A model generated the notes under the pieces. The model saw only the letters and a list, made by a program, of their open reading frames with translations, made no database searches and was not told the origin of the DNA. A DNA stretch of 64,000 nt from Amphiprion ocellaris (taxonomy: Eukaryota; Chordata; Actinopteri; Pomacentridae), in the NCBI RefSeq assembly GCF_022539595.1, contig NC_072776.1, positions 18,181,796 to 18,245,795 of the forward strand. The letters run 5' to 3'. Positions within the stretch are counted from its first letter, which is position 1; every line of letters starts with the position of its first letter. A program made the position numbers and the translations under genes. Below are positions 46,286-61,080 of this stretch, piece after piece.

Positions 46286-46538
46286 CTTTCAGACAGTCTG
46301 AGGGCTGAAATTTTCTAAGTCCCACAGTAGATCTCTGTTAGATTGAACTTTCAGACAGTCCAAGGACTGATATCTTCTAAGTTCCTGAGTAGTTCTCTGT
46401 TAGTTTGAACCTTTCCACAGTCTGAGGACTGAAATCTTAAAAATTCTTGAGTAGTTCTCTGTTAGTTTCAACCTTCAGACAGTCTGAGGACTGAAATTTT
46501 AAAAGTTTCTCAGTACTTCTCTGTTAGTTTGAACTTTC
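46286..46538 (+). repeat. 62-bp minisatellite, four units
   Basis: Units begin at about 46286, 46348, 46411 and 46472. Each has 'cagacagtctgaggactgaa' (slightly varied), then 'tctctgttag' and 'ttgaac'. No conserved frame. Confidence 0.9.
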
Positions 46539-46849
46539 TGGTTAACAGAACCCTTAAAACTTGTGACCATGAGTCTTGATTTCACATTTAGACCATCCAT
46601 CTGAGTTCTTCTCAGACCTTCACCTGTGGGTTTTTTAGAAATCCTCAACAAACTTTGATTCTCTTCACTGAACAGTAAAGTTTGTGGAGATCAGAAGGTA
46701 ACAGTTTGATAAATGCCTTCAACTACTAGTAGACTTTATCTGGAAAGCAGTTTTCTGAAATGAGTTCTTAGTAAATCTATCCACAATCAAACCAAGAACA
46801 TAGAAAGAGGAAATGTTTGAAGAAACAACTTGATGTTTTCATTTCAGAC

Positions 46850-47246
46850 TAGAAAACGTTTAAAGACCTTTATCTGTTTTTGCTCTTTTTGATTGTTTTA
46901 TTGTCTCTTCTGTTTAATTTGATCTTCTAAAGTCTAACTGGTGTCTTTTCAAATGTTTTGTCTTTAGTTTGATTCTTCTTAAACGTTTAGTTTTGCTCTT
47001 TTCTCACCTTTTATTCTTTTCTAATGTCTAATTTGATTTCCAAATGTTTTGTCTTTTTAATGTTTAATTGTTTTTCAAATGTTTTATCGGCTTGTTTGAG
47101 TTTCTTTTTCTTTCCCAATATTTAATGTTTCGATTAAATCTTTAAGGTTTTTCTTTTTAAATGTTTTACCACCTTTTAATGTTTAATTTTCTTTTTAAAT
47201 GCTTCATTGTATTTTCTGTTTAATTCCTATTTGAAGTTTTGTCTTT
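46850..47246 (+). repeat. AT-rich quasi-repeats flanking the palindrome
   Basis: T-rich words such as 'aaatgttttgtctttttaa' and 'tgtttaattt' recur at about 30-bp intervals, forming a degenerate tandem array that runs into the palindrome's left arm. Confidence 0.7.
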
Positions 47247-47765
47247 AAGATGTAATTTTCTAATTAAACATATCTTTTAATTAAATGTTTTGTCTTTTTA
47301 AAGGTTTAATAATCTACTTAAATGTTTTGCATTTTTTAAAAATGTTTAATGTTCCTCTTGTTTAATTGTATTTTTTTAAATGTTTAATTATGGAGAATAT
47401 TTTATCTGTAATTTTTAATATTTGTATTTTTAAAATTTTGTTTAATTTCATAATGACATGTATTGTATCTTGTTGAATTACCTCATTCAATATTTTGTCT
47501 GTTTAATAGAGTTAAACATTAAATACAATTAAATTATATTAAACAGACAAAATATTGAATGAGATAATTCAACAAGATACAATACATGTCATTATGAAAT
47601 TAAACAAAATTTTTAAAATACAAATATTAAAAATTACAGATAAAACATTTTCCATAATTAAACATTTAAAAAATACAATTAAACAAGAAGAATACAAACA
47701 TTTTTTAAAAATGCAAAACATTTAATTAGATTATTAAACCTGTTTAATTAGAAAATTACATCTTA
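47247..47765. repeat. Long AT-rich palindrome (inverted repeat)
   Basis: Left arm 47247-47508, spacer 47509-47536 (28 bp), right arm 47537-47765. By eye the inner 125 bp of the arms differ at only about four positions. The outer part is also complementary, except that the left arm has about 32 bp extra near 47266-47300. Over 80% A/T. Such a sequence can extrude a cruciform or fold into a long hairpin. Confidence 0.95.
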
Positions 47766-47984
47766 CATTTCTTAAATCTTTTTAATAATAAAACTTTTTA
47801 AAAGTTTTATTGTATTAAATTTTTTTCCTCTGATTTAATTGCTTTTTGTTATGTAGTTTACTTCTTTCATCTTCTTTTTCTGTCAAGATTATAATCCCAA
47901 CCTTAAAAATGAAATAAACCCTTAAATCACAATTAAAATACTTCTGTTGTCACAATCATGAGTTAGTCAATTATTCAGTTAACA

Positions 47985-48107
47985 ATTCAACTTTATTTGT
48001 TTAGCATCTTTTACACAGATAACAAAACTAAACAAGCAAAGAGAGAAAAACTATGCTAAAACTATGATTAAAACTCAAACATTTAAAAAAAAAAAAAAAA
48101 AAAAAAA
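47985..48107 (-). mobile_element. LINE-type tail fragment with poly(A)23
   Basis: 'caactttatttgtttagcat' resembles the LINE 3'-end signature; the segment ends in A23 at 48085-48107, which may be simple repeat growth. Confidence 0.45.
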
Positions 48108-49255
48108 GATTTAACATGGTAATAAAATATGTGGTGTCCAGGGGATGGAGGGAGTTTATTGAAGTCTTCTTGGGCTCACATGGGAAATCATTTAAAATAG
48201 AAACTTGATATTCAGTCTAAGGAAACTGGAAACTGCAGAGCGTCAGAAGAACCAACAATATCTCCTGTTTTCTCCTTTAATGAGTCGACTCTTCTTGTGC
48301 TTCCAGACCAAAGAACTACAGACTCTTCACAACCTGCTCAAACTCTTGGTACAGGACCTCACCACACGGGTCAAGAAGGTTTCCTTCTCATTTCTACTCT
48401 GAAGCTCACCTTCTCCTGCTCAAACTGCTGACAAATGTTTCTGCTGCTCTAAAGCCTGGTCTCCAGAACTTCCTAAAAACTCTCAAAGTCTCTTCTGCTA
48501 CAGGTTGCTTTGTAGAACTGTTTCAGAAAACCTCACTAAACCACATGGAGGGGCCTCAAGATAGTCGTCCAAATGAAACCATACAAAAACCAAACTAGTA
48601 CAACCCAAATGCTAAAGTCTCCTGCAGCCTACCAGAGAACCTCTGAGAACAGAGAATCAGGACAGGAACTCTTACCTTCTGGACAACCAACCTTGGTCCA
48701 CAAACAAGAATACAGAATGTGTCTGACCAAAAACCTCTGAAGACTCACTACTGCCAAGATAAAGACACAACTCAGCTGCACCAAATCCACTAATCACTGC
48801 ACACATTTGCACCATGTGCTAACTGTGGCTAAAGAACCACATTTACCAAGACAACTATCCAGTGCAAAGCCCTAAAACACACCAAGAAACACATTAAAGA
48901 CAATTTTACTGCTGGAAGCTGCAAGCCAACGCCTAAAGAACAAGCTAAAGCAATGGAGCTAAACCCGGTTCTGTGGTGAAGAGAAGCAGAGGAAATGTTT
49001 GTCTGCAGCTAAATAAAGCAGGAAGACACTGAGCTGCTCAGGTGTTCCTGATAACACCAAGCAGCCACCTGGACAGCCAATAGGAACACAGCTTACTGGA
49101 AGTCCAGAGGGCTGGGTTAGTGAAGGAAATTTAGTTTAAAGTTGAAGCAGAAAGTTAATAAAGAAAGTTGAAAACCACCTTCTGATCCCTGAAATCTCTG
49201 AGTTTTCACACAAAGAACACCTGAACATGTCAAACTGGTTTCATAGTAGAACCAT
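48108..49255. other. Non-coding, probably repeat-derived
   Basis: No coding exon. AATAAAG-like words and low CpG; no second copy in the window. Confidence 0.35.
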
Positions 49256-49300
49256 CATTGTAAAAACGTCATAGTATGGTGTGTTGCTCAAAAAACATTA
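49256..49300 (+). repeat. Single CATAGTATA minisatellite unit
   Basis: 'aaaaacgtcatagtatggtg' followed by 'tgttgctcaaaaaac' repeats the unit of the 42430-42930 array 6.3 kb away. Confidence 0.75.
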
Positions 49301-50456
49301 GGACCCGGCTGTCAGGGGACAAACATGTAAGAAACATGAGAACAGAGAGAACCCAACCAGTAGGTCACAGTTTATCATCCCCCAGTCATCTCCTGAAGTC
49401 CATATGGTGAGAGACATCAGTATCTGGTTGTTCATTTACCAGAGGATGCTTATAATCATGCTGATGTGGTCTGTACTCTACAGTATTTTAGTGACTCAAT
49501 AAATGCCTAAGTTGTTTTTTTTAAATGCTTTTTAGTTTTTAATAAACATTTAAGAGCCTATATGTAATCAATAAATGGCCTTTGCCTATCTTAAGAAAAA
49601 CTCACTCAGAACTCTGATATGTTAACAGTACTAAATAAATCAATAAATACATGCATACACACAAAAATAAGTTAATACATTAACTGTGTTAAGATAAGAT
49701 TTAGATTTTTTTTTTAAAAAGTTGTTTATGTTTTTGCAGAATCCAGTATTGCTCACTGGTTGGTCATTACATTTTATTAGTTTGATTTCACTGTTTAAAA
49801 TGATGCCACCTCTTTTCAGACAGAACCTGTGATAACAAAACAATACAAAATTTTTAGTTCCGTGTTAATAAAGCACTTAAAGCTTTAAGTATGGCTAAAT
49901 GCTTTTTTCAAAATTAAATATATCACTCCTTAGGTGGTAGTGGCCCCAAGTTCAGTAAAGTTGGAAAGATATTCACAAATTCGGACTTCCAGCATCAATA
50001 ACTCATTAGATATAGGTTGTCAAAACATAAACGGTGCCTCTTTCCCATTGTTGCAAGGCAGACAATGTGCTACAAGCCCAGTTTTATCAAAAGTAGCTGT
50101 CTTTCAAGCTACAGGAATAACATTGGTGTCTATGGAGTGAACAGGGTCCGTCTGCAATTTGCAAAACCACTGCAACAGTAAAGAGAGACAAATATTCAAT
50201 AACTTCACTCTTATACATTGTAGTGTCACTAAAATCACTGCAGCCTTCAACTGGCTCCTGTTGTCAAAGTGTTTTAACAGAAATGTAAATGCTGTAATTT
50301 GATTCTTTTCATGAACCATGTAACTTGAATGGATGTGATGCTGGTGTGACCACAGTGCACACGTCTGATGTTGCTCACAGTGGTCCAAGGGACGCTCAGG
50401 GAGTTTGTGTGTTTGCTCAGACTCATGAACAATTACAGGGAACATTGTTTGGGACT
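49301..50456. other. Non-coding, nothing recognised
   Basis: No supported feature on either strand. Confidence 0.4.
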
Positions 50457-50690
50457 CAGCTCAAACACCATAAAACTACTCTACGCTACAGTTATGTTGT
50501 AATTCTAGAGTAATTCAGTCAAATATGTTCAGACTGAAAACTGATTCTGAAAAATACTAATGAACTGGAAAGTCCCAGAGTAACAGGTTTGGTTCCTTGA
50601 GTTTTCAATATGTGAAACTCTACAAGTCTGAATATGTGTTTTCAATACGGTCATCGGTAGTTTCAAGGTGGATAATTGCCACCTTGAATG
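50457..50690 (+). repeat. Composite repeat B, left part, copy 3 (no MITE)
   Basis: 'aaaactactctacgctaca', 'gaactggaaagtccc', 'tatgtgaaactctacaagtctga' (about 50610-50632) and 'gtttcaaggtgg' are collinear with 27990-28190. The Tc1-type MITE that follows copies 1 and 2 is absent. Confidence 0.65.
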
Positions 50691-52444
50691 TGATTCTCAT
50701 GAATACAGTTAGTTAACAGAAACAACTAGCAACAAGGCAAGAATAAAATAAATATCATAATAAATTGACTTTCACAGTAAAATTTTTGACTGAATACCCA
50801 CTTAGTACATTGTTTCTCAAGCTGTAGGCCAAAACTAATGGAATGACTTTGCTCAAGTGTGATGGAGCTGATCCAGACATCATTAAGTATAGAGCAAGTA
50901 AAATAACTGATAACTGAGCTACATCAGCTGATGATAAAGGGTGCAAGAAATGGCAGAAAGCTCAAGAGGATTCAGCAACAAAGTACTTAAAAGGTCCATA
51001 GCAGGCTTTTTGACTTTTCCTTTAGTGAAACATATTTGCATCTTTTCATGCATGTAAAACAGCTGCCAACTTGCAAAGTCCACATTAAAGGGAGTTTTTG
51101 TCATTCATAAAAAACCCTGCTGCTTACTTGCACCAAAGTCCTCCTTTACTTCCATTACAATACTTATTACAATATTTGGATAACACCTGTCTAGTGGCTG
51201 GCATGGGATGCCCTGAAACAAAGAATTAGCAGCTTCCTCACAGCCTGTGTATACTCACAGGCCCAATCCCAATCGCCATGTTCACTAACTTTGATGTGTA
51301 TTCTCATTAAGTGTGTGAAGGCTCAGGGCTGTCCCACTGTCGTATTGTCAAGAGCACAAAGGTTTCAATGTGGACTTTTCAGCAAACACTTTCTGAGTTC
51401 ACATATTGGCAGACTTTACTTGAGTTTAGTTCTCAGCAAAATTGGTGACGTATAAACTTGGCTTTTCTGCCTCCTGCACACAAACCAAGCCTCAGCGTGT
51501 TGGAGGAAATCTGCTCGCAAGTTTGTTTGTCAGAGCTTGTGGCCGCTCGCTGTTGTGGTTATATATTGCACGTTGAATTTGAGTCAAACATCGGCATAGG
51601 ATTTACAGATGTTCACGGCATGACTCACTTCTGATAACAATGTGCAGTTTCCAAGCAGCATGTGTTGTCTCAATAGCGCGTCCCATTCCTCCTTTTTATA
51701 TCATTTGAAGCACTACAGCTGTGATGTCTGTTTAGTCTATGAGCGTCCGTTTTTTTTTTGGTTTTTTTTTTATAGAAGATGTGTGATAGAATTCTTCAGA
51801 CAAGTTATCAGCAGCTAACATCTTATCTCCATTTGTAGATTTTAAAAACTCTGTAATTTTTTGTAGTTTTTAATCATTGTATTTGTCTAATTAATATTGC
51901 AATCTGTTCAAAGTTGAGCTGGATTTTATGTGTATTTTGTACCTCTGCAAAGTCTCTTGTCAATACATACTCGGATAAATAAAATGTTATAGTAGCAAAT
52001 ATTGTTATTATTTGGTATAATTATTCAATGTCAAACAGCAAAAATGTATAGTTCCAGGAGGTAGACAAATGAGCAAAGAAAGGTGTTTGCTTTTCATAAA
52101 ACACACGGTAAATGGTTGGATTGATACACATGCTTGATTAGGGCTTGAATTATTCATAGACTGTTAATGGACAACTATAGCCAAGTCAATGTTTTTTATA
52201 CAGCACATTTGAAACCACGGATGTCGTCAAACCCCAACAAATCCAAAAATTCCCTATTAGAAATTACATAAGCAAGCGGTTAGAATGTTTATGATGGTTT
52301 ATTAAGCATTTCTTAGTGCGTGTACATTTTAAAAAGAAAGATGATTAGTGTGTTCTCTAGAAGGTCTTAGTCTGCAGCAGCCATCAATAAAACAATCCAT
52401 ACAGGCCACACACAGCTGATCTCCTTCATCCTTTATAATCCTCC
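50691..52444. other. Non-coding, one possible DNA-transposon pair of ends
   Basis: 'cccaatcccaat' (51265) and 'gtcccattcctcc' (51682) face each other like decayed termini, but I could not confirm an inverted repeat. T-runs at about 51750. Confidence 0.35.
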
Positions 52445-52600
52445 TGGATACCTTTGGGGGTTTGGATTGCTGGTCTGAAAAACAAGCAATTTGAAGACAT
52501 CCATTTGGTCTCCGGGAATAGCGACGGCCATTTTAAACCATTTTCTGATTAAGGGAGAAAATAAGCAGATTAAAACATAATGTAAATAACCAATATTTGT
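52445..52600 (+). repeat. Dispersed repeat family E, partial copy 2
   Basis: 'gcaatttgaagacatcc', 'ccattttctgatta' and the 'agaaaataagcagattaaa' end correspond to the right half of family E (44935-45060). Confidence 0.5.
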
Positions 52601-53330
52601 CCTATTATGATCACACCTCACTAAAACCTTTACTTTGCCAAGAGTCAAGTGTAATGTTAATGCTCGTGAAAAACAGCACATAATATAATAAACAACACAC
52701 ATTGGTTTGATTTATATTCTCTTTAATATATCTTAAAAAATGGATATACAATCTGAGAAAGAAAAGGTTGAGGATCTGAAGAAGAGCAGGCTGTTGATCT
52801 TCTCCCTCTGGCCCAAAGATGGAGTTAAACCCAAGCAGAGACATTTCCCAAAAACATCCTGGGAAAAAAAGCACTGCTAACTGCCAAACTAAAGGTTGTA
52901 ACGACAAGGTCTCCATCAGGAAGCTAAAGTCAGAGCATTAGTAAGGCTAAGATGAAGTACAGAGTGCCGGGCTATCGTATCCTGGAGGCAAACGCTACCG
53001 TGACAATGACCTGTCATGGCAGCTACACAGGATGGCTTCGTATTATTAGGCAGTTACATTAGCCTTCAAGGTTTGAGTGGACCTAAAACGAACTGAGAAA
53101 CATCACGGAACACTCATATTCACATTGGCCATCAATGGACCTGCATTCATCATTCTCTCGGGTCCTTTATTTTGGCAGAGGCCAGTGTCATCTGTTGTTT
53201 ACTTTCACTTGCAAAATTAAACTAATTTGAGCAGCTGAAACCTGGGCCAGAATCAGAAAAAGAAAGAAGGGCAAGAGTAAACCAGAGCATGCTAACAAGT
53301 CACATCGTCTCCACGGTCATAACGTAACCG
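52601..53330. other. Non-coding, nothing recognised
   Basis: A 101-codon minus frame (52611-52916) has no splice or domain support. Confidence 0.4.
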
Positions 53331-53357
53331 CCCACACACACATGCACTCACACACAC

Positions 53358-53415
<58 letters not shown>

Positions 53416-53432
53416 ACACACACACGTACACA
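53331..53432. repeat. (CA)n microsatellite, interrupted
   Basis: About 100 bp of CA repeats with CG, TG and GTA interruptions. Confidence 0.97.
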
Positions 53433-53716
53433 AATGCTCCACAAGCACAAAATGTCCATTTGTACACTCACACACTTACACACACGCTTTGAGCACAAAC
53501 GTTCAATCGTCTTCGACTATATTTCTACATCCTTACTAAAATGCACCACTGGCAGATCACATAGACCTCATGCAGATGTGTGAACACAAAGTTGAATAGA
53601 GTGAAAACAGTGGATGTTCAGAGATACGACTCAAACAGGAGGCACGGCGTTAACCAGGGCAGAGCAACATATGCACTCTGCTCCGTCACTGGCTAACTCA
53701 GCGACACAGCCTCTCT

Positions 53717-56152
<2,436 letters not shown>

Positions 56153-56182
56153 AGTGTGCGTGTGTGTGTGTGTGTGTGTGTT
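56153..56182. repeat. (GT)n microsatellite
   Basis: About 30 bp of GT with one CG interruption. Confidence 0.95.
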
Positions 56183-56583
56183 TGTTGACCTTTTACTACA
56201 TGATGTGACACTGTGTTTGTGTATGTTTGTGAACTCACATGCATTTTCTCGTTAGCGACACAAACATGGCAGGCACTGAAACAGAGAACTGATAATAACA
56301 GATATTCTTTCTCTTGATTCATCAAATTGGAAAACAGCTAAGTGTGACTTATTGTCTTCTTCAGTGAAACATCACATCCTTTGCCATTTGTTGCCATGGC
56401 TCACCTCCGGCAGGTTCATGGACACCTCAGCAACGGTGGCGTCATTCACTGATCTCGCCACAGTGGACAGACACTGCGGTTGTTGTAACACTCAATCGAT
56501 TAGGATACTTAAAGCATATTTTCTTTTTTATGCGCGTCCCTCGTTAAATTAATTTTTTTTAATATCATTCCTGCAATGTGGAG

Positions 56584-56589
56584 TTTATT
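56584..56589 (-). terminator. ube2f: Poly(A) signal of UBE2F (AATAAA on minus strand)
   Basis: TTTATT on the plus strand. It lies 187 nt beyond the UBE2F stop codon, defining a short 3' UTR. Confidence 0.75.
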
Positions 56590-56775
56590 GCAACTGGATG
56601 AACAGAAGGGGCATAGGTAGGGCTGTCGTGTCAATCGGAGGGGAGGGGAGGGTGGTAGAGTCAGAGAGTCAGCTGCTGATTCACACATGTGGGGGGAGTT
56701 GGCCAAGATAAGCAGAGGCAAGGTAGAGCAGTTTGGTTGGTTGATGCAGGCTGCTGCAGGTAGCCAATGCTTCTA

Positions 56776-56826
56776 TCATCTGGCGTAGTGCTTGATGTAA
56801 TCTTGAACCTTATTCCGAAAATCCTC
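56776..56826 (-). CDS. ube2f: UBE2F (NEDD8-conjugating enzyme E2 F), last coding exon
   Basis: UBE2F transfers NEDD8 from the UBA3-NAE1 E1 to cullin 5 together with RBX2. The minus strand reads, after a strong acceptor (pyrimidine tract and CAG, 56827-56848), EDFRNKVQDYIKHYAR then TGA. The human protein ends EDFRNKVDDYIKRYAR (memory), so 14 of 16 residues agree, which identifies the gene despite the shortness. These residues form the C-terminal helix of the E2 fold; the catalytic Cys lies in an earlier exon. The intron joins codons in phase 0, between Lys and Glu of the human RDK-EDF sequence. No other UBE2F exon was recognised up to 64 kb, so the rest is probably to the right. Confidence 0.9.
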   Translation of the reverse strand, partial: EDFRNKVQDYIKHYAR

Positions 56827-59800
56827 CTGAGTGGAAAAGAGGGAAAGGTGAAGAGACAGGAAGGGAGTTAAATGTAAAAGTAAGAAATAAAATATCTGTA
56901 CATGGCAAGTAGTTGAAAAAAATCACAAGCAACTTAGTTGATTGCCCATAATAAAAAAAAAATAATAAAATAAAGACAATGAATACAAAGCACAACAACA
57001 CAGATCTAACTAAATACACAGTATTTATTGTTGCACTTCTGGCAAATTCAGAAGTACTTTTTCCATTTTCCTTCAAGCTGTACTGCCAATAAAGACAAAT
57101 CCATATAGACCTTTACAGCTTGACAAGTGCACTAAATCTAGTGTAAACACAGCCAAGATGCACTAAAATTAGGCTAATCTGAGGTGACATCACACACATT
57201 ATTGCCATAAATCTGGTATCAAGTGTAAATTGATGCATTGTCTCCACCACCACCATAATATTATAAAAATAAATACATTTACATCAGATTCAACCCATTA
57301 ATTCACTGGAAAATTTACAGACATAGCAATGTAATGTATCAAAAGGGACACTATAACATACCAGCATTGGCATGACAACCACAAATATAAACAGCCTACT
57401 AAGGTTTTTATAACTGTATTGACAAGAAAATGTATTTTACAAGGATTGGATACGGCTGGGTGGAACCCCGTGCACTTTACTGTTAGTATCGGACCACTGC
57501 ACCTGTAACCCTTTGCTGACCATCAAAACAGTTTTTCCAATGATTCACAAAGTCTCTATTTTCGATCCTACTTATGCCACATGCACATCTGCTTTACATG
57601 ATAGGATTAGATGAAGCCTCCAACTCAGCTTGTGAGTCAATCAAACTTGGTTAAGCAGAATTTATGAATTGGTTTTGTTAATTTAATTATAAACTGCTTG
57701 TTGGTATAAAGATTCAAAGAAAGCTGACTTCCAAGTGCAAACCTTTTGTGCTCTTTGTAGTTGCAAAATTAAAAACTGAGTAGCTTTTTTTTTTTTTTTT
57801 CCAGTTTTACAATTACACTTTACTGGGCTATCTAGTGTGACTTGGAGACATAAACTGCCTCACATCTTGATGATGATGTCTGCTTGAGTGGACTTTCCTT
57901 GGTGCCTTCTGGTCACGTGTGCCCTCTGCTGCTCCTAACGTGTTTTTCCTACTATTTGATTATGCCCCTTCTGGTTATGCTTGTCTTCTTTTCGCCCTCA
58001 CCCACAACCCACCCTGTGAGCTCTCCTCTGTCGCTTCCTTCCTTTGACCTATACCTCCTGGTCAGATCTGCCCTGAGCAAGCCCTGTAAGTGACCTCCAC
58101 TCTCCCTCCTCTTTTGGCACCTCTGGTTATGTCCATTATTTCAGCTTTCTATCTCTTTCCCCAAAACAACTTGGGCTGTTTGGGGGATATTTCATTGATC
58201 TGACTTGGTTTGCCTGTGTCTATATCCTCTTCCTTTTTCAGTCAAACATCAGGCAGAACACATTCCAGTCATGGATTTTGATCAAAGGCTGCAGGCTATT
58301 AATTTGAGCTGCAGCAGCTTTCCTCTCTCATGAAAAGTTTTCTTTATATATACAATACAAAAAAGTGCTAGGCCTAGCAAAAACGTAAGCTATACACATT
58401 ATAAATCATACACACTATAATTGCGGCCCCTGGTTACACACTATCACAGTATGGGGGACGTTGGAATTATTGATGATGCAGACAGCAGAGATATTAGCAA
58501 ATAGCTTCAGCGGCACTAAAGTTCCTGTCGTAATATCAGAATTCTATTAGCCATTTCTTCCAAGCAAAAATTGCTGGAATTCATGCAGTTTCTGTGTGTG
58601 GGGGGAGAGGTTTGGCTCTAAATAGCTGTTTCATCTCACTTTGACCATTTAGATTTCTACTTTTCCCAAGAGCACCACAAAGTCTCTCAATACGGATGTA
58701 CTTCACCCGTGTTTGTTTTTCTTTGTTGCTTCCTTAACTTCAGCTGAACACTTGTTTAACTACAAGTACAGCAGACTATTTAGCCAGTTCATTTGTGATT
58801 AAATGTAAACTGTGCCGCACGCACTTTGGAGAGATGTCAATTAGTTTATTTGCTTTGAAACCTCCTTCCCCTGTCCACTACCCTTTTTTTAGCCCTCCTG
58901 TTTTGTCTTGGTTTTTTTTTACTAGTTACCTTATTTACCCATACATCACCACAGGGGTCTAGGTTGTTAAATACTGCCATTTCTCCATGTCCCGCTGCTC
59001 TGTAACATGACATTTCTCATACATGTGCCTCACACTGACATCAGTGCACTGATTTATGCAACAGCTCCATGGGTCAGTTAATCAAGCTTGCACTGCAGGG
59101 TCTCCTGCAGGGCCACTGGGGTAAAAGTGACAAACGGAGAACGTGAGAAAAAACACGAGGGAAAGAGGAAGAGATAGAGTATAAAAAGAGGCATAGCGTG
59201 TGTGCAAACTGGGAAGTCAGACAAAAATGCTGGAAAGTTGCCAGCAACAAAACTACAGCAGTGATGACAGCAGCTTGAGCATCTGTCCACAGAGGGATGA
59301 TGGATCAGTCCTACTGCTGCTGAGGGAATCGATCCCTTCAGACCTGATTTTAATGGTGCAACGAGTGCAATGCGGTGGGGCTTTGGTGTCTCTAAGTGAG
59401 CCTGCAATTTTGGCTTATTACGGTGTGACGCTACGTGCAAAATGGCAAAGTGGGACATAGATCGGAAAGTGTGGTAATGCATCATTACCCACTCAAGCAG
59501 TCACACAGCTTATCTCACACTCAGAGACTACTACTTTAGAAAATGGACACACATCTTTAAATTGATCTAGTATTCTACCTCTGGAAGCTAAAATACCCTG
59601 TTGAAGCTTCTAATAATCTGATCTGGTGTTCTTTGTCAGGTCAGTAGTTTAAACAATTGAATAATGTTAGTAAAACCTGAGCTAAGAGGCATAGAGTATA
59701 ATTCAAACTACGAGCAATGTGCAAGGTAAAATTCAAACACTGTGAAATATAAGTTTTCAAGGCAAATATTTTTAAATATATCACAACAACCCAGTTTATA

Positions 59801-60574
59801 CATGTGTTGGACTGGATAAATTAAAAATAGATCACCCCTGCCTTTGTGCAAACAATTGAAAGTAGTGTGATGTCAAGAAAAGATGCTCTAAATAATACTA
59901 AATAGAAAGGAATACTGAGCAACTGAGGGTTTTTGATCATAAACTAATGTAATGGACAAGTCATTGTAGTGGATCTTGAAAGAGACAGACAATGATGAAT
60001 AGATGTCTATATAAAATTGATGTCAATCCATCCAAAAGTTGTCATTCTAATTCACTAAAAGTCAAAAATGCTAACATACTCATCTCTGACCTTTCCTCTC
60101 GCCCCATTACAGGCACTAGAGGAAATCACCAGTCATTTGCAATCATGACTCATGAATGTCTGTACACAATTTCACCGCAATGAAATAGATACAATATTTC
60201 ATTTCAGGCCAAGGAGTTGGACCAAGCAAAAGACCCACCAACATTAATATTTCTAGAGCAATGCAAAGCCTAAAAAGCATGTAAGCTATTACACACTTTC
60301 CACTTCTAGTGCTTTTAATTATTGTCAGTTCTGTTGGTATCTTCCCCAATATGAATAACTTGCTGCACTTTCATGCATTACACAGCTGAAGATCAAGGTA
60401 AACCATTTACATTTTTCAAAACTGACACCATTCTGGCTCATAGCATGTGTGCATCAGCTGAATAAGTAAACCAACCACAGATTTCTTATTGGATCATTGC
60501 ATTGAGTAAACCTGCAGCACAAACAGAACTGCATATCTTAGGACTGACTAGAGGATGTCTGGACTATCGTATGC
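56827..60574. other. Probable UBE2F intron
   Basis: No exon was recognised on the minus strand. A poly(T)18 is at about 57786. A 135-codon minus frame (59078-59485) and an 86-codon plus frame over it have no domain. Confidence 0.45.
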
Positions 60575-61080
60575 ATGGATCAGTCACCACACTAAAATTA
60601 CCTGCCTAATAGTGTGGAGATCCCCCCCGTTCTGTCAAAACAGCTCTGATCCCCTGAGGTGTGGACAGTGGACCTCTGAGAGTGTCCTGGGGTGTGACAC
60701 CAGTACTGTGTATTAGTACCGATGCTGCGGTTTGCAGTTTCCGTGGACCAGGCTTGGTCCAGCACATTTCACTGATGCTCGACTAGACTGGGATCCGCGG
60801 AATCTGGAGTCAATACCTCTTGGTCATGTTCCTCGAGCCATTCCTGGATCGTTTTTGCAGTGGGGCAGGAGGCATTTGTACTGATGGAAGATGCCGCTGC
60901 TACCTTGTGGGATTGCCATTGCCATAAGTGGGTCTGCAACAATGTTTAGGTGGGAGCTACATATCAAAGTACAAGCCACATGGATGTAGGGCCAGAAAGA
61001 TTCCCAGCAGAGCTTTGCATTGTAACAAAATGATCAATGTTATTTAGTTCACCCGTCACAGGTTTTAATGTTGAGGCTGA
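60575..61080 (+). repeat. Repeat family A, longest copy (about 0.5 kb)
   Basis: Left end 'attacctgcctaatagtg', interior 'gatgctcgactagactggga', 'attcctggatcgtttttgca', 'ggtctgcaacaatgttta', right end 'gttttaatgttgaggctga'. The two ends are degenerate inverted repeats, suggesting a non-autonomous DNA transposon. Collinear with 33503-33865. Confidence 0.75.

Noticed and set aside
59078..59485. 135-codon minus-strand frame with an overlapping plus-strand frame
   Set aside because: Lies in the presumed UBE2F intron; no resemblance to UBE2F or any family I know.
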